Origin: an uncultured Desulfatiglans sp.
Lineage (GTDB): Bacteria; Desulfobacterota; DSM-4660; Desulfatiglandales; Desulfatiglandaceae
Assembly (NCBI GenBank): GCA_900498135.1
Contig: LR026961.1
Location: forward strand, 4,737,106-4,801,105
DNA: 64,000 nt
Direction of reading: 5' to 3'
Shown piece by piece: positions 35,310 to 45,957 of the stretch (position 1 is its first letter; each line of letters opens with the position of its first letter). A program made the translations under genes and the position numbers. The notes beneath the pieces were generated by a model that worked only from the letters and a program-made list of their open reading frames with translations, was not told the DNA's origin and searched no databases.

Positions 35310-36311
35310 ATTGATCAACAGGTTTTCGAACACGCTGCGCGCGTCCGAGGAGCCCGTCTTGGTCAAACCGTCAGCCTGATAGAGAAGTTCCAGCCCCTGC
35401 TCGAGGCTCTCCGGGGTCCACAGCCGTGATTGATCGAGCAGCTTTTTGGCTAGAAAGGGAGGGAGGCGAAGAGCGCTTGCCGCTTGACCGGTGGTGCCTC
35501 CTTCCCTGGCGATCGCCCCGGCCTGCCAAAGCAGGCGCAGCTGTCTGTGAAGCATCCCCGTTATCCGTAGCCCCGCCTCGCGGTCCTCATCGAAAAACCG
35601 GTTCAGAATGACGAGCGCCTCGCTGCATCGGCGCGAGGAAACGCTGTCCATCAACTCGAAGATGGTGTGCGCCCGGCTGTGAACGACCAGGCGTTTTACC
35701 TCCTCCACACCGATGGGCTGTTCTTTGCTATGCGAAACGGACAGCTTTTCGATTTCATTATGCAGTTCCCGCAATCCATTCCCCACAACCTGTTGCAGAT
35801 AAGCGCAGGCCTCGCCGCTCAGCCTCAAACCGAGATCCTTTGCAAGCGAGCGCATCCAGGGGATCACCTCCCTGTCCTGCAGATTCTTGAATTCGACCGC
35901 ACAGCCCATGCTGCGCAGCGATTTGTAGAAGACCATGTTGAAGTTGGTCTTGCCGGATACAAAGACAAGGCAGGTGGATGGGAGCGGCTTTTCGAGGTAG
36001 GGCAGGAACCCCTCCAGCTCTTTCACCGACAGGGACTCCGTACGCTTGACGATCACCAGCCGTCTGTCAGACATGAAGGGATAGGATCGGACGGTGTCCA
36101 GGATCCGTCCAACCGTTTCCTGATCGTTGTCATCCCCGTAAAAGGTATGCAGGTTGAAATCGGCGGCCCCCTCCGCCACCGCCTTTTCCTGAAGCCGCCG
36201 AACGGCGTGCTCGATCCTGAAATCATCCTGTCCATAGAAGAGATAGACGGGGCGTACACGCCCCTTCTCCAACTCCCCCAGGACCGTTTCGGGTTTGAGC
36301 GCCTCCGCCAT
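35298..36311 (-). CDS. holA: DNA polymerase III delta subunit
   Basis: 337 residues, normal for the family. It opens the beta clamp in the clamp loader. The N-terminal fold is RPVYLFYGQDDFRIEHAVRRL, followed by RLVIVKRTESL and KTNFNMVFYKSL. The three-domain clamp-loader organisation is expected; the P-loop is degenerate, as in all delta subunits. It starts with ATG overlapping the TGA of lptE by one base, so translation is coupled. It closes the long housekeeping unit. Confidence 0.93.
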   Translation of the reverse strand: MAEALKPETVLGELEKGRVRPVYLFYGQDDFRIEHAVRRLQEKAVAEGAADFNLHTFYGDDNDQETVGRILDTVRSYPFMSDRRLVIVKRTESLSVKELEGFLPYLEKPLPSTCLVFVSGKTNFNMVFYKSLRSMGCAVEFKNLQDREVIPWMRSLAKDLGLRLSGEACAYLQQVVGNGLRELHNEIEKLSVSHSKEQPIGVEEVKRLVVHSRAHTIFELMDSVSSRRCSEALVILNRFFDEDREAGLRITGMLHRQLRLLWQAGAIAREGGTTGQAASALRLPPFLAKKLLDQSRLWTPESLEQGLELLYQADGLTKTGSSDARSVFENLLINLCC

Positions 36312-36883
36312 CAGAACCTTTCCATGGTTGCCTGAAACATCCGCTCCGCGAGTCTGCGGGCGATCTCCTCGATCGCGGAACGCTCGTAGGCGCGGTTGGC
36401 CAGAGGATCCGTGCCAACCGGGTAGGTCGCCTTGTCTTCCATGCCATTCACCTCCCAGAGCGTTTTTCCCGTCGAGGACTCGACGAGCTTCGCATCCATC
36501 GTGACGTAGAGCCAGCGGCTTCGCGTGACCGGGTAGTTGCGTGAAGCCCCCTGCACCTCCGTTTTGTTCAAGGCGTAGCTGTAAGGCTCGGTCCTGATCT
36601 CGTGAATCCGGCCGATCAGCACGGCCGCCGCTCGCTCGCGCGGCACCAGCGGCACCTGCGAATACCGGATGAACTCATCCCGGACGATCGTGGTAAACTC
36701 CGCTTCGAAACCGATGGTGGACGAAGTGCTTTCCATGAGCGGTATAGCCAGACTCGTCAACTCGGTCCCCATCGGCTGACTGCTCTCCCGCAGATGATAG
36801 CCGCAAGCTGCAAGCGAAAGGCACACGGCGGCGGCAGCCGCCAGCACCGCGATGCCCCTCGCCACCGTTCGATTCGAAGGCAT
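36311..36883 (-). CDS. lptE: LPS-assembly lipoprotein LptE
   Basis: 190 residues from the ATG at 36883. Signal and lipobox IAVLAAAAAVCLSLAAC give a lipid-modified Cys followed by GYHLRE, the usual LptE opening. The body (TSLAIPLMESTSSTIGFEAEFTTIVRDEFIRY) has the family's IP-F-N-like pattern. LptE plugs the LptD barrel that inserts lipopolysaccharide. It stands between leuS and holA, a common order in this phylum, and overlaps holA by one base. Confidence 0.9.
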   Translation of the reverse strand: MPSNRTVARGIAVLAAAAAVCLSLAACGYHLRESSQPMGTELTSLAIPLMESTSSTIGFEAEFTTIVRDEFIRYSQVPLVPRERAAAVLIGRIHEIRTEPYSYALNKTEVQGASRNYPVTRSRWLYVTMDAKLVESSTGKTLWEVNGMEDKATYPVGTDPLANRAYERSAIEEIARRLAERMFQATMERF

Positions 36884-36905
36884 ATCAAAGCCCTTTCCCT
36901 GGGAA

Positions 36906-39482
36906 TCAGACCACGACATTGACGAGTTTCCCCTGGACGACAACCACCTTCTTGACAGGCTTCCCGGCCACGAACTGCTGAACGCGCTCGTCGGCAAGCG
37001 CCATCTCCTTCAGATCCCCGTCGGTCATCGAAACCGGAACTTCTTTCCGATTGCGGACCTTTCCATTCACCTGAAAGACCACCAGCCGACTTTCCACCTT
37101 CAGGGCATCGGGATCATAAGCCGGCCATGGCGTTTCAAGCAGCGGCGTCTCGTGCCCGAGCCTGTGCCAAAGCTCCTCGGTGATATGGGGCACCACGGGG
37201 GATAGCAAAACGATCACGGCGTCGACGCCCTCCCGCAGCACCGGCCAGGCCGGATCCCCCGAGGATGGCGGTTCGTTCAGGAACGACACCAGATCGTTCA
37301 CCAGTTCCATGACCGCCGCGATGGCGGTGTTGAAATGGAAACGATCCTCCACATCGGAGCTGACCTTGCGGATCGTCCAATGCGTCTTGCGGCGCAGGTC
37401 CTTGAGACCCCCCTCGAGCGGCGTCTTGCCGTCATACGCCGACACCCCGCGAAGGGCATCCAGATTGTCCACCACCAGACGCCACACGCGGTTCAAAAAG
37501 CGATAGGATCCTTCGACGCCCTGATCGTTCCACTCGAGATCGCGCTCAGGCGGCGAGGCGAACAGGCAGAACATCCGGACCGTGTCGGCGCCGTATTGAT
37601 CGATCAAGACCTGCGGATCCACCACGTTCTTCTTGGACTTGCTCATCTTGAGCGTGTTGCCGGTGACGATCTCCGACCCGCAGCGCCGGCATCGGCCGTC
37701 CTCCACCTCGTAGGGGTAAAGGTAGCCGTGCTGCGGACAGGACTGGATCTCCTTGCAGACCATCCCCTGGGTCAGGAGGTTCGTGAAGGGTTCGTCGACC
37801 GAGAGGTACCCCAGATCCCTCAGAACCCGCGTGTAGAAGCGGGAGTAAAGCAGGTGCAGGATGGCATGCTCGATCCCCCCGATGTACTGATCGACCGGCA
37901 TCCAATAGGCGACCCTCCCGGTGTCGAGGACCCCCCGGTCGTAGTCGGGGCACGCGTAGCGGTCGAAATACCAGGACGATTCCACGAAGGTGTCCATGGT
38001 GTCGGTCTCGCGCCGGGCCTTCCCCTTGCATTTCGGGCAGGTCGTTTCATAAAAGGACGGTTCGAAGGGCAGCGGCGAGCCGCCGTTCGGGCGCATGTTC
38101 ACATCGAGCGGCAGAACGACCGGCAGATCCTCCTCCGGCACCGGAACCATCCCGCAGGTCTCGCAGTAGATGACGGGAATCGGTGCGCCCCAGTAGCGCT
38201 GGCGCGAGATGTTCCAGTCGCGGAGCCTGAAATTGACCGTCTTGTGGCCCTTTCCATGCTCCTCCAGGTATTCGGCGATCCGCTCGAGGGCCTCTAGATT
38301 CCCCTGGCCGTCGAACGGGCCGGAATGGACGAGGATCCCTTCATCGACATATGCCTCGGTCATGGTCTCCGCGCTGATCTCACGATCGGGCGGCCGGATG
38401 ACCACCTTGAGCGGGAGGCCGTACTTCTTGGCGAATTCGAAGTCCCGCTGGTCATGGGTCGGGACGGCCATGATGGCGCCGGTCCCGTAATCGAACAGGA
38501 CGAAATTGGCCACGTAGATCGGAATGCGGTCGCCGGTGACCGGGTTCAGGCAGTAGCGCCCCGTAAAAACCCCCTCCTTCGCGGTGAAATCCGCCGTCCG
38601 CATGTACTTTTCCATCTTGAGGGTCTTTTCCACGAAGGCCAGCACCTCGGACTCCTCCGGCAGGCCCTTGACCATCTCCCGCACCATGGGGTGCTCGGGG
38701 GCGAAGCAGAGAAACGTCGCCCCGAAGACCGTGTCCTGACGCGTGGTGAACACCTCGATGACCTCGTCCGAATCCGCCATGGGGAAGCGGATGATGGCCC
38801 CGTAGCTCTTGCCGATCCAGTTCCGCTGCATCGTCAGGACCCGCTCCGGCCATCCCGTCAGACGATCGCAGGCATCCAGGATCTCGTCGGCATAAGCAGT
38901 GATCCGCAGAAACCAGCTGTCCATCTCCTTCAGGACGACCTCCTGGTCGGTGTGCCGCCAGCAGCAGCCGTTTTCCACCTGTTCGTTCGCCAGCACGCTC
39001 TGGCACTTGGGGCACCAGTTGACGAGCGTCCGCTTCTTGTAGGCCAGGCCCTTTTCGAGCATCTTCAGGAAGACCAACTGCTCCCAGCGGTAGTAGGACG
39101 GGTCGCAGGTCGCGATCTCCCGGTTCCAGTCATAGCTGAACCCCATCCGCTTCAGCTGCGTCTTCATCGCCTCGATGTTGCTGTAGGTCCAGCGGGCCGG
39201 ATGCGTGTCGTTTTCGATGGCGGCATTCTCGGCCGGCAGCCCGAAGGCGTCCCACCCCATCGGATGGAGCACGTTCTTCCCGCTCATCCGCTTGTAGCGC
39301 GCCACGACATCGCCGATCGTGTAGTTGCGCACGTGCCCCATGTGGATCTTGCCCGAGGGATACGGAAACATCTCGAGCAGATAATATTTTTCACGAGAGG
39401 GGTCTTCTACGACCTTGAACAGCCCTTCCCGTTCCCAGCGTTCCTGCCATTTGACCTCGAGGTCTTGGGGATTGTATTTCAT
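36906..39482 (-). CDS. leuS: Leucyl-tRNA synthetase
   Basis: 858 residues from the ATG at 39482; upstream in-frame starts would add 24 residues unlike the family, which opens [18 protein letters not shown]-type motif is HMGH (47-50); the editing (CP1) domain is in the middle ([19 protein letters not shown]); the KMSKS loop is [13 protein letters not shown]. The C-terminal domain is complete ([13 protein letters not shown]). Charges tRNA-Leu. Second-largest gene in the housekeeping run. Confidence 0.97.
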   Translation of the reverse strand: MKYNPQDLEVKWQERWEREGLFKVVEDPSREKYYLLEMFPYPSGKIHMGHVRNYTIGDVVARYKRMSGKNVLHPMGWDAFGLPAENAAIENDTHPARWTYSNIEAMKTQLKRMGFSYDWNREIATCDPSYYRWEQLVFLKMLEKGLAYKKRTLVNWCPKCQSVLANEQVENGCCWRHTDQEVVLKEMDSWFLRITAYADEILDACDRLTGWPERVLTMQRNWIGKSYGAIIRFPMADSDEVIEVFTTRQDTVFGATFLCFAPEHPMVREMVKGLPEESEVLAFVEKTLKMEKYMRTADFTAKEGVFTGRYCLNPVTGDRIPIYVANFVLFDYGTGAIMAVPTHDQRDFEFAKKYGLPLKVVIRPPDREISAETMTEAYVDEGILVHSGPFDGQGNLEALERIAEYLEEHGKGHKTVNFRLRDWNISRQRYWGAPIPVIYCETCGMVPVPEEDLPVVLPLDVNMRPNGGSPLPFEPSFYETTCPKCKGKARRETDTMDTFVESSWYFDRYACPDYDRGVLDTGRVAYWMPVDQYIGGIEHAILHLLYSRFYTRVLRDLGYLSVDEPFTNLLTQGMVCKEIQSCPQHGYLYPYEVEDGRCRRCGSEIVTGNTLKMSKSKKNVVDPQVLIDQYGADTVRMFCLFASPPERDLEWNDQGVEGSYRFLNRVWRLVVDNLDALRGVSAYDGKTPLEGGLKDLRRKTHWTIRKVSSDVEDRFHFNTAIAAVMELVNDLVSFLNEPPSSGDPAWPVLREGVDAVIVLLSPVVPHITEELWHRLGHETPLLETPWPAYDPDALKVESRLVVFQVNGKVRNRKEVPVSMTDGDLKEMALADERVQQFVAGKPVKKVVVVQGKLVNVVV

Positions 39483-39586
39483 TGGATGATATTCCTTCCA
39501 AACGACTATCGTTCCTGTCTCCATCGGGGATTGCGAACTGTCTGAACCAGTCATCCCGGAGAGATACGATTCTGTGTTCTGTCACA

Positions 39587-40033
39587 TTATGAAGAAACAT
39601 CCGAGCCGACATTCTTCAACCGGCCATCCTTCAGCAGATCGTTGTATATCTGATCGAGAACGCCGTTGATGAAGGCTCCCGATTCCTTGGCGCCGAATCG
39701 TTTGGCCAGCTCCAACGCCTCGTCGATGGCCACTTTGGGCGGCACGTCCTCCAGATGCAGCATTTCATAAACCGCCAGCCGCAGGATGGACCGGTCCACC
39801 ATGGCCATCCGCTCGAGGCGCCAGTGTTTCGATGCCCTCCTGATCAGAAGGTCGAGATCGGACTTGGTGCGCTGAACGCCCAGCACCAGCTTCCGGGCGA
39901 AATCGACCCGGGCCTCGGCCCAGTGCATGCTCTCCCTCAGGCTGTCGAAGGCCTCCATGGGATCCCGGGGATCGCACTCGAGCTGGAAAAGCGTCTGAAG
40001 GGCCATCTCTCTGGATTTTCTTCGTTTACCCAT
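39587..40033 (-). CDS. nusB: Transcription antitermination factor NusB
   Basis: 148 residues from the ATG at 40033 (MGKRRKSREMALQTLFQLE). The helical NusB fold shows in ALQTLFQLECDPRD, LDLLIRRASKHWRLERMAMVDRSILRLAVYEM and VAIDEALELAKRFG. With NusE it binds boxA RNA in rRNA antitermination. It lies upstream of leuS on the same strand and downstream of ribH; this ribH-nusB order is common, though here a nuclease gene is inserted on the other strand. Confidence 0.95.
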   Translation of the reverse strand: MGKRRKSREMALQTLFQLECDPRDPMEAFDSLRESMHWAEARVDFARKLVLGVQRTKSDLDLLIRRASKHWRLERMAMVDRSILRLAVYEMLHLEDVPPKVAIDEALELAKRFGAKESGAFINGVLDQIYNDLLKDGRLKNVGSDVSS

Positions 40034-40522
40034 ATCAAACACACCGTCCAGGCGCTCCGCGCCTGCCGGCAGCCGCAAAACAGGGGCGGACCCCCTGGTT
40101 CGATGCTGATTCCTCCGCTATTTTCAACGGACCCATAGATCGATCGATTCTAATAGATTCTAAAGGATAATAAGCGCTGCCGGCCCTTCCGTGACCGGCG
40201 CGGCCGAGGCTGAAATCGACCCGAAAAACGCCGCTCCAGCAGTACTGATCTATTACTCAAACCCGCCGTCCGAAGTCAAGGGAAGAAAGGGACGTGCACA
40301 GACAGCAACCCTCGCCTTCCACTGCGGCTTGACTTCCAGCCGTCATCGTTCGATGATGGGCCAATGGAACAGAGGGCGGAATCCGAATACAGCCAGGAAG
40401 CATCCCGGCTTATCGTCAACGGCCGCAGGAAACGCGAGGCCGCAAGGGTGCTTTTTCATCTGGCCGCCAAGGTCCCGCGCCACAAACTCTTTCGTCTCCG
40501 ACGCCCCGACCTTAACCGGGCG
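40034..40522. other. Non-coding interval between nusB and the nuclease gene
   Basis: The divergent leaders of nusB and the thermonuclease-family gene. A short AT-rich patch lies at 40138-40175. No RNA gene or motif recognised. Confidence 0.5.
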
Positions 40523-41029
40523 ATGCGGCGGCTGTTGTTGGTTCCCCTCGTTTACCTGTGCGCATGTCATGCTGCAGACACGACGGCGAACAGCGCATTC
40601 CGGGTGATTGCCGTCCTGGACGGGGATACTATACGGGTTGCGCGGGAGGGCGCGGTCATCCCCATCCGTCTGATCGGCATCGACGCCCCGGAAAGCTCGA
40701 AAAGGGACGGTAAGCCGGGCCAGCCTTACAGTAGAGCGGCGAAAAAACACCTCGCCCATCTCGTCCTGCAAAAACCGGTCGAGTGGGTTTCGTACGGCAC
40801 GGATGACTACCGTCGGGTTCTAGGCGTAGTGCATCTGGGCGGAGTGAATGTGAACCTCGAGATGGTGCGCGCGGGGCTCGCCGAGGCCTACCGCGGCCGG
40901 TTGCAGCCTGGCTTCGATGATTCCCCTTACAGGCAGGCGGAGAAAGAAGCGCGTCAAGCCCGACGGGGGATGTGGGCGCAGGGCCATCAATATGTCAGTC
41001 CCTATGAATGGAGAAAAACCCATCCGTGA
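40523..41029 (+). CDS. Exported thermonuclease-family (SNase-like) nuclease
   Basis: 168 residues from the ATG at 40523; an earlier in-frame ATG at 40364 would add 53 residues before the signal. The N-terminus MRRLLLVPLVYLCACHA is a signal peptide with Cys at a possible lipobox. The OB-fold nuclease core has the catalytic pattern VLDGDTIRV...PIRLIGIDAPESSK and the second Arg in DDYRRVLGVV, with YGTDDYRR matching the RYLAE/GR-type motif. It would cut DNA and RNA outside the cytoplasm. It is inserted opposite in strand to the surrounding housekeeping genes. Confidence 0.88.
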   Translation: MRRLLLVPLVYLCACHAADTTANSAFRVIAVLDGDTIRVAREGAVIPIRLIGIDAPESSKRDGKPGQPYSRAAKKHLAHLVLQKPVEWVSYGTDDYRRVLGVVHLGGVNVNLEMVRAGLAEAYRGRLQPGFDDSPYRQAEKEARQARRGMWAQGHQYVSPYEWRKTHP

Positions 41030-41277
41030 ATCTTGCGCCTGGATTTCTGCGGCCGCTACGGGATCCCCGCACCTCCACGAGAGGAATCCGGGCCTTTGAC
41101 CATCCAAGCGCCAGCGCCTCTGCGGGGAAAACGGGTCCGCAGAAACCCGGTTCGCCTCCATGCGGATTGAATTCCGAGGTGGCGAAGGAGCCTTCAATCC
41201 AAAAACGAGGACGGTCCACCGATGCCGCTGAACCGGGCGTTTAGCCGCAGAAGGACCTGAAGACGGCGCTGCGCATC
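41030..41277. other. Non-coding interval downstream of the nuclease gene
   Basis: GC-rich spacer between convergent genes. No terminator with a T-run and no gene seen. It ends in a decayed copy of the dispersed repeat. Confidence 0.5.
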
Positions 41278-41332
41278 CAAACGTGCCATTCGACGCCAAA
41301 ACCCCGGAAGAGACCTTGGCCGGATGGCAATC
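41278..41332 (-). repeat. Dispersed repeat, copy K (decayed end fragment)
   Basis: On the minus strand it runs GATTGCCATCCGGCCAAGG, then TTTTGGCGTCGAATGGCACG, the end-plus-interior order of the intact copies with substitutions. It begins at the TGA of ribH. Confidence 0.5.
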
Positions 41333-41798
41333 AGCCGGCCGCCCGGATGACATCGACCATTTCGATCGCCGCCATCGCCGCCTCGAACCCCTTGTTGCCC
41401 GCTTTGGAGCCCGCCCGCTCGATGGCCTGCTCGATGCTGTCGGTCGTCAACACCCCGAAGGCGATAGGCACCCCGGTCTCGAGGCTTACATGGGCGATTC
41501 CTTTGGAGACTTCCGCCGCGACGTAGTCGAAGTGCGGGGTAGCGCCCCGGATGACGGCCCCCACGCAGATCACCGTATCGTATTTGCCGCTCTGCGCCAG
41601 CCGCTTCGCCATCAGGGGGATCTCGAAGGCCCCCGGCACCTTTACAACGCTCAGGTCCTCCTCCGAGGCCCCGTGGCGCCGCAATGCATCGAGCGCACCG
41701 TCGACGAGCCTTGCACAGATAAAGTCATTGAACCTGCTGACAACAATCGCGACCCTCAGCCCTTCGGCGGACAGCCGCCCTTCGATGATCTTCGCCAT
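41331..41798 (-). CDS. ribH: 6,7-dimethyl-8-ribityllumazine synthase
   Basis: 155 residues. It condenses the ribityl pyrimidine with dihydroxybutanone phosphate. Motifs: [64 protein letters not shown] with the catalytic His in T-P-H-F-D-Y, and the C-terminal G-N-K-G. Last gene of the riboflavin set, following ribD-ribE-ribBA. Confidence 0.97.
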   Translation of the reverse strand: MAKIIEGRLSAEGLRVAIVVSRFNDFICARLVDGALDALRRHGASEEDLSVVKVPGAFEIPLMAKRLAQSGKYDTVICVGAVIRGATPHFDYVAAEVSKGIAHVSLETGVPIAFGVLTTDSIEQAIERAGSKAGNKGFEAAMAAIEMVDVIRAAG

Positions 41799-41829
41799 GG
41801 TTCCCCCATCAAAAGCGTCGGTTCAATCC

Positions 41830-43062
41830 CTAGCATTGCTCGGTTTCATGGATTTTTTCGCCCAGGGCCCGCATCATGTGCCCCAGCTTCTCGCACTTCG
41901 TGCTCAGATAGCGGAGGTTCTCGGGCCGTGGTTCGATCTCGATCGGAACCCTGTCCACGACTTGCAGACCGTAGCCCTCCAGCCCGATGATCTTCTTCGG
42001 GTTGTTCGTGATAATGCGCATCTTCCTCACCCCGAGGGCTGCAAGGATCTGTGCGCCGACACCGTAATCCCGTAAATCGGGCGAGAAGCCGAGCTGTTCG
42101 TTGGCCTCGACCGTGTCGAACCCCTGGTCCTGAAGGGCGTAAGCCTTGATCTTGTTCGCCAGGCCGATGCCGCGGCCTTCCTGCTGCAGATAGAGGATCA
42201 CCCCCAGACCCTCATCCTGCACCATCTGCATGGCCTTCTGCAGCTGCTCCCCGCAATCGCAGCGATAGGACCCGAATACGTCCCCCGTCAGACACTCGGA
42301 ATGGACCCGGACCAGAACCGGCTTCTCCGGGTCGATCTCGCCCTTCACAAGAGCGATATGCTCGTAATCATCGATATCGTTGACAAAAACAACCGCCTTA
42401 AACTCGCCGTGGGGCGTGGGCAGGACGGTGGTTGCCGCCTGGTGCACGAAAGACTCTTTCCGCATCCGGTAGGCGATGATATCCGCGACGGTCGCGATCT
42501 TCAGCCCATGCTCCTCGGCGAAGACCTCGAGGTCCGGCAGACGGGCCATGGTCCCGTCATCCTTCATGACCTCACAGATCACCCCCGCAGGCTTGAGTCC
42601 CGCCAGCCGCGCCAGGTCCACCGAGCCCTCCGTCTGCCCGGTCCGGAAAAGCACCCCGCCCCTCCGGGCCCGCAAGGGGAAAACATGCCCGGGCTGGATG
42701 AGGTCTTCGGGCCTGGCATCGTCTGCGACGGCCGTCAGGATCGTATGCGCCCGGTCGGCGGCCGAAATCCCGGTCGTCACCCCGGTCCGCGCCTCGATCG
42801 AGACGGTGAAGGCCGTCCTGTAGGGGGACCGGTTGTCATAGACCATCGGGTTCAGTTTCAGCCGGTCGATGATGTCCGGGTGAAGCGCCAGGCAAATCAG
42901 TCCCCGGCCGTGTTTCGCCATGAAGTTGATCGCCTCTGGCGTAACCTTTTCGGCCGCGATGGTCAAATCCCCTTCATTTTCGCGATTCTCGTCGTCGACG
43001 AGAATGATCATCTTTCCTTGTCGGAGGTCCTCCAGGACCTCTTCGATCTTCGAAATAGGCAT
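41830..43062 (-). CDS. ribBA: Bifunctional RibBA: dihydroxybutanone-phosphate synthase / GTP cyclohydrolase II
   Basis: 410 residues from the ATG at 43062. N-terminal RibB domain: [27 protein letters not shown] and [13 protein letters not shown]-terminal RibA domain: [21 protein letters not shown], with the three Cys of the zinc site, and [18 protein letters not shown]. The two domains feed both halves of the riboflavin branch. The ATG begins one base after the TGA of ribE (GGTGACTGAGATG), so translation is coupled. Confidence 0.97.
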   Translation of the reverse strand: MPISKIEEVLEDLRQGKMIILVDDENRENEGDLTIAAEKVTPEAINFMAKHGRGLICLALHPDIIDRLKLNPMVYDNRSPYRTAFTVSIEARTGVTTGISAADRAHTILTAVADDARPEDLIQPGHVFPLRARRGGVLFRTGQTEGSVDLARLAGLKPAGVICEVMKDDGTMARLPDLEVFAEEHGLKIATVADIIAYRMRKESFVHQAATTVLPTPHGEFKAVVFVNDIDDYEHIALVKGEIDPEKPVLVRVHSECLTGDVFGSYRCDCGEQLQKAMQMVQDEGLGVILYLQQEGRGIGLANKIKAYALQDQGFDTVEANEQLGFSPDLRDYGVGAQILAALGVRKMRIITNNPKKIIGLEGYGLQVVDRVPIEIEPRPENLRYLSTKCEKLGHMMRALGEKIHETEQC

Positions 43063-43063
43063 C

Positions 43064-43738
43064 TCAGTCACCAAATCCGTTCTGATAGAGCATTTCCAAT
43101 GTAATGCCCGGCCTCTTCTCATCCCTCGGCTCCCGCACCCGAGCGGTCTTTCCTCTGAGGAAAAATTTTTCGACATATTTGCCGATGAGGTCGGTCTCGA
43201 TATTCACCAGGTCTCCTATGCGACGCTCAAGCAGCACCGTTTCCCTTCCCGTTTGAGGGATGATGTTGCACTCGAAAAAATCAGGGCCGGTGCGGTTGAT
43301 GGTCAAGCTGACCCCGTCGACCGCCACGGACCCCTTGTCGATCATGTAGGCCGTCAGGAGCGCATCCACCGCCACGTGCAACAGCCAGGACCGCTCCCGC
43401 CGGTCCTTGGCGCGGATCGTTCCGATGCCGTCCACATGCCCGGCCACCAGATGGCCCCCCAGCCGGTCTCCCAGCCGCAGGGCCCGCTCGAGATTGACCG
43501 CATCCCCCGTCTTGAGGCGGCTCAGGGTCGTGCAGCGGAGCGTTTCGGTGGAAACATCCATCCCAAGGACCCCCGCGGCGATGTCGGTTACCGTCAGGCA
43601 GGCGCCGTTCACGCTGACGCTGTCGCCGATCCGGCAGTCGTCCATGGGAAAACCGGGGCGCACCCTCAGACGCACGTCGCCTCCCATGCGGCTGATTCCT
43701 ACGATCGTTCCGATCCCTTCCACCAATCCGGTAAACAT
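43064..43738 (-). CDS. ribE: Riboflavin synthase alpha subunit
   Basis: 224 residues from the ATG at 43738 ([16 protein letters not shown]). Two homologous half-barrels are visible: the MFTG start, [11 protein letters not shown] in the first half and [11 protein letters not shown] in the second. It dismutates two lumazines into riboflavin. It sits between ribD and ribBA; a spacer of about 70 bp separates it from ribD. Confidence 0.96.
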   Translation of the reverse strand: MFTGLVEGIGTIVGISRMGGDVRLRVRPGFPMDDCRIGDSVSVNGACLTVTDIAAGVLGMDVSTETLRCTTLSRLKTGDAVNLERALRLGDRLGGHLVAGHVDGIGTIRAKDRRERSWLLHVAVDALLTAYMIDKGSVAVDGVSLTINRTGPDFFECNIIPQTGRETVLLERRIGDLVNIETDLIGKYVEKFFLRGKTARVREPRDEKRPGITLEMLYQNGFGD

Positions 43739-43807
43739 GAGCCCGTCTTCCTGGAACGGCTGCACAGGCGTACCCCTGCACAGTCTGCCATCCACGTGCG
43801 GCCGGCC

Positions 43808-44956
43808 CTACCGGTAATCCGGATAGCCTGCCACCATGATGTCATCTCCGAAGCGCTGCACATCGATGTCCCGCAGCACGAGGCAAGCCGCCATATCCTG
43901 AAACCCCGGCCCGGCTACCATCGGGATGCCATCATCCCCGGCCAGGAGCTTCGGCGCCTTGAACAGATAAAATTTATTCACCAACCTCTGCCGGATCAGG
44001 CTGCCGGCGACACGGCTGCCGCCCTCCACCAGAATGCTGGTGACCATCTTCGAACCAAGCCAGTCAAGCAGCGCAGGCAAATCGATCAGGCCGTCAACCG
44101 AGGGAAAGTGATGGACGACCACCCCCTTTTTCTCGAGCGCAGCGGGCACCTGCCCCCGCAGCGCCTCCGAAGCCGCGAGCCACGTCTCGGCATCGGAGTC
44201 CTGATTCAGGATCCTGGACTCCGGCGGCGTCTTCAGGTGGGCATCCAGAACGATCCGCAAGGGATCCTTCCCTTTGTTCCGTTCGAGCCGGGTCGTCAGC
44301 TGGGGGTCGTCGCTAAGGACCGTTCCCACACCGACCATCACGGCATCCACACGATCGCGCAGACGATGGACAAACGCACGCGACGCCTCTCCGGTCACCC
44401 ACCTGGAGCTTCCGGTCGCCGTGGCGGTCCAGCCGTCCAGGGTCATGGCGCTCTTGAGGACCACAAAGGGGCGCCCGGTGGTGACAAAGGCATTGAAATC
44501 CTCGTTCAACCGCCGGCAGTCCTCCTCGAGAACGCCGGTGGTGACATCCAGGCCGTTGGCTACCAAGTAGTCGCATCCGCCCCCGACTACATTCGGGTTC
44601 GGGTCCATCGCGCCCACGACGACGCGCCGAATGCCGCTCCGAAGAATGGCGGCGGTGCAGGGCGGCGTCCGCCCCTGGTGGTTGCAGGGCTCCAAGGTGA
44701 CATATAGGGTGTCGCCGGGCGCCCGGCCGCCAACCTTGCTCAAGGCCTCGATCTCGGCATGCGGCAAACCGGCTTTGCGATGGTAGCCCGTTGCGACGAT
44801 CTTGCCGTCCCTGACGATCACGGCGCCCACCGCCGGGTTGGGCGAGGTGCGCCCCAGCCCCTTCCGGGCCTCGCGCAGCGCGATCCGCATGAACCTCACA
44901 TCGAGCGGTCCGGTTCCGCCCACGCCGCTGAAACGGTTTTTTCGAGAAGATTGCAT
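43808..44956 (-). CDS. ribD: Bifunctional RibD: pyrimidine deaminase / reductase
   Basis: 382 residues. The N-terminal zinc deaminase has HAEIEALSK and [14 protein letters not shown]; the C-terminal reductase has [25 protein letters not shown] and [14 protein letters not shown]. Two steps of riboflavin synthesis. First of the rib genes in this run, 84 bp downstream of nrdR. No FMN riboswitch is seen between nrdR and ribD. Confidence 0.97.
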   Translation of the reverse strand: MQSSRKNRFSGVGGTGPLDVRFMRIALREARKGLGRTSPNPAVGAVIVRDGKIVATGYHRKAGLPHAEIEALSKVGGRAPGDTLYVTLEPCNHQGRTPPCTAAILRSGIRRVVVGAMDPNPNVVGGGCDYLVANGLDVTTGVLEEDCRRLNEDFNAFVTTGRPFVVLKSAMTLDGWTATATGSSRWVTGEASRAFVHRLRDRVDAVMVGVGTVLSDDPQLTTRLERNKGKDPLRIVLDAHLKTPPESRILNQDSDAETWLAASEALRGQVPAALEKKGVVVHHFPSVDGLIDLPALLDWLGSKMVTSILVEGGSRVAGSLIRQRLVNKFYLFKAPKLLAGDDGIPMVAGPGFQDMAACLVLRDIDVQRFGDDIMVAGYPDYR

Positions 44957-45040
44957 GATCGGCTATCGCCTTTTTCCCGGCCCCTGTTTCAGCCCGGGTG
45001 TTGATTCAATGGCCGCATCCTCGGCAGGCATTCATTCCAC

Positions 45041-45514
45041 TCACTCCGCCGGCGTCTCCTGTCGGGACTTCAGCATCCGCTCCAGTTCACTCATGAACTC
45101 GTTGATATCGCGGAACTGCCGGTAGACCGAGGCGAATCGGACATAGGCCACTTCATCCCAATCCCTCAGCTCGTTGATCACCCGCTCCCCGATATCCGTG
45201 CTGGACAACTCCTTCTTGCCCGACTCCTGGAACTGCAGCTCCAGGGCGTCGACAAACTCTTCGATCCGGGTCATGCTGATGGGCCGCTTCTGGCAGGCCT
45301 TCCGGATGCCCGAGATGATCTTTTCGCGGCTGAAGTTTTCTCTCCGGCCGTCCTTCTTCACCACCATGGGCAGAAGCTCTTCCAGCTTCTCATAGGTGGT
45401 GAACCGCCGTCCACACGCCAGGCACTCCCTGCGGCGGCGGATCATCCTCCCGTCCTTGCTCAGACGGGAATCGATGACTTTGTTGTTGATCTTTCCACAG
45501 TAGGGGCATTTCAT
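45041..45514 (-). CDS. nrdR: Ribonucleotide reductase transcriptional repressor NrdR
   Basis: 157 residues. Zinc ribbon [17 protein letters not shown]...[20 protein letters not shown], then an ATP-cone ([20 protein letters not shown]). It senses nucleotide pools and represses nrd genes. Starts at an ATG that overlaps the stop of the dCMP deaminase gene by four bases. Its placement between glyA and rib genes is frequent across the phylum. Confidence 0.97.
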   Translation of the reverse strand: MKCPYCGKINNKVIDSRLSKDGRMIRRRRECLACGRRFTTYEKLEELLPMVVKKDGRRENFSREKIISGIRKACQKRPISMTRIEEFVDALELQFQESGKKELSSTDIGERVINELRDWDEVAYVRFASVYRQFRDINEFMSELERMLKSRQETPAE

Positions 45515-45957
45515 CGCTCGACCTTGGTCATCCTCACACCGGCCTCGGCCAGCATCCGGTCCGCCAGTTCGTCGTCATACCCCTCTCGGTAATAGACCTC
45601 GCGGATTCCTGCGTTGATGATCATCTTGGAGCAGATCACACAGGGCTTGTTGGTGCAATAGAGGGAGGAGCCGGCAATGGCGATCCCGTGGCAGGCCGCC
45701 TGCACGATGGCATTCTGCTCCGCATGCAGCCCGCGGCACAACTCATGCCGCTGACCCGAGGGAATGGAGGTGTCGCTCCTCAGGCAGCCGACCTCCGCGC
45801 AATGCGCGAGCCCCGCAGGAGCTCCGTTGTACCCGGTGGCCAGAATGCGCTTGTCCTTCACCAGGACGGCCCCGACATGGCGCCGCAGGCAGGTCGAGCG
45901 CGTCGCCACCGTCTCCGCGATGGTCATGAAATACTCCGGCCAGGAAGGCCGCGTCAC
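45511..45957 (-). CDS. dCMP deaminase / ComEB-like cytidine deaminase
   Basis: 148 residues from the GTG at 45957, which overlaps the glyA TGA in the arrangement GTGA; an upstream start at 46077 would add 40 residues within glyA. The zinc site is [16 protein letters not shown] (His-Ala-Glu) and [11 protein letters not shown] (Cys-x-x-Cys), and the N-terminal [24 protein letters not shown] fits the dCMP deaminase group. It supplies dUMP for thymidylate synthesis, which pairs sensibly with GlyA (folate C1 units) and NrdR. Confidence 0.93.
   Translation of the reverse strand: MTRPSWPEYFMTIAETVATRSTCLRRHVGAVLVKDKRILATGYNGAPAGLAHCAEVGCLRSDTSIPSGQRHELCRGLHAEQNAIVQAACHGIAIAGSSLYCTNKPCVICSKMIINAGIREVYYREGYDDELADRMLAEAGVRMTKVER

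Noticed and set aside
38325..39545. 406-codon open frame on the plus strand opposite leuS
   Set aside because: Antisense shadow; composition follows the leuS codon pattern.
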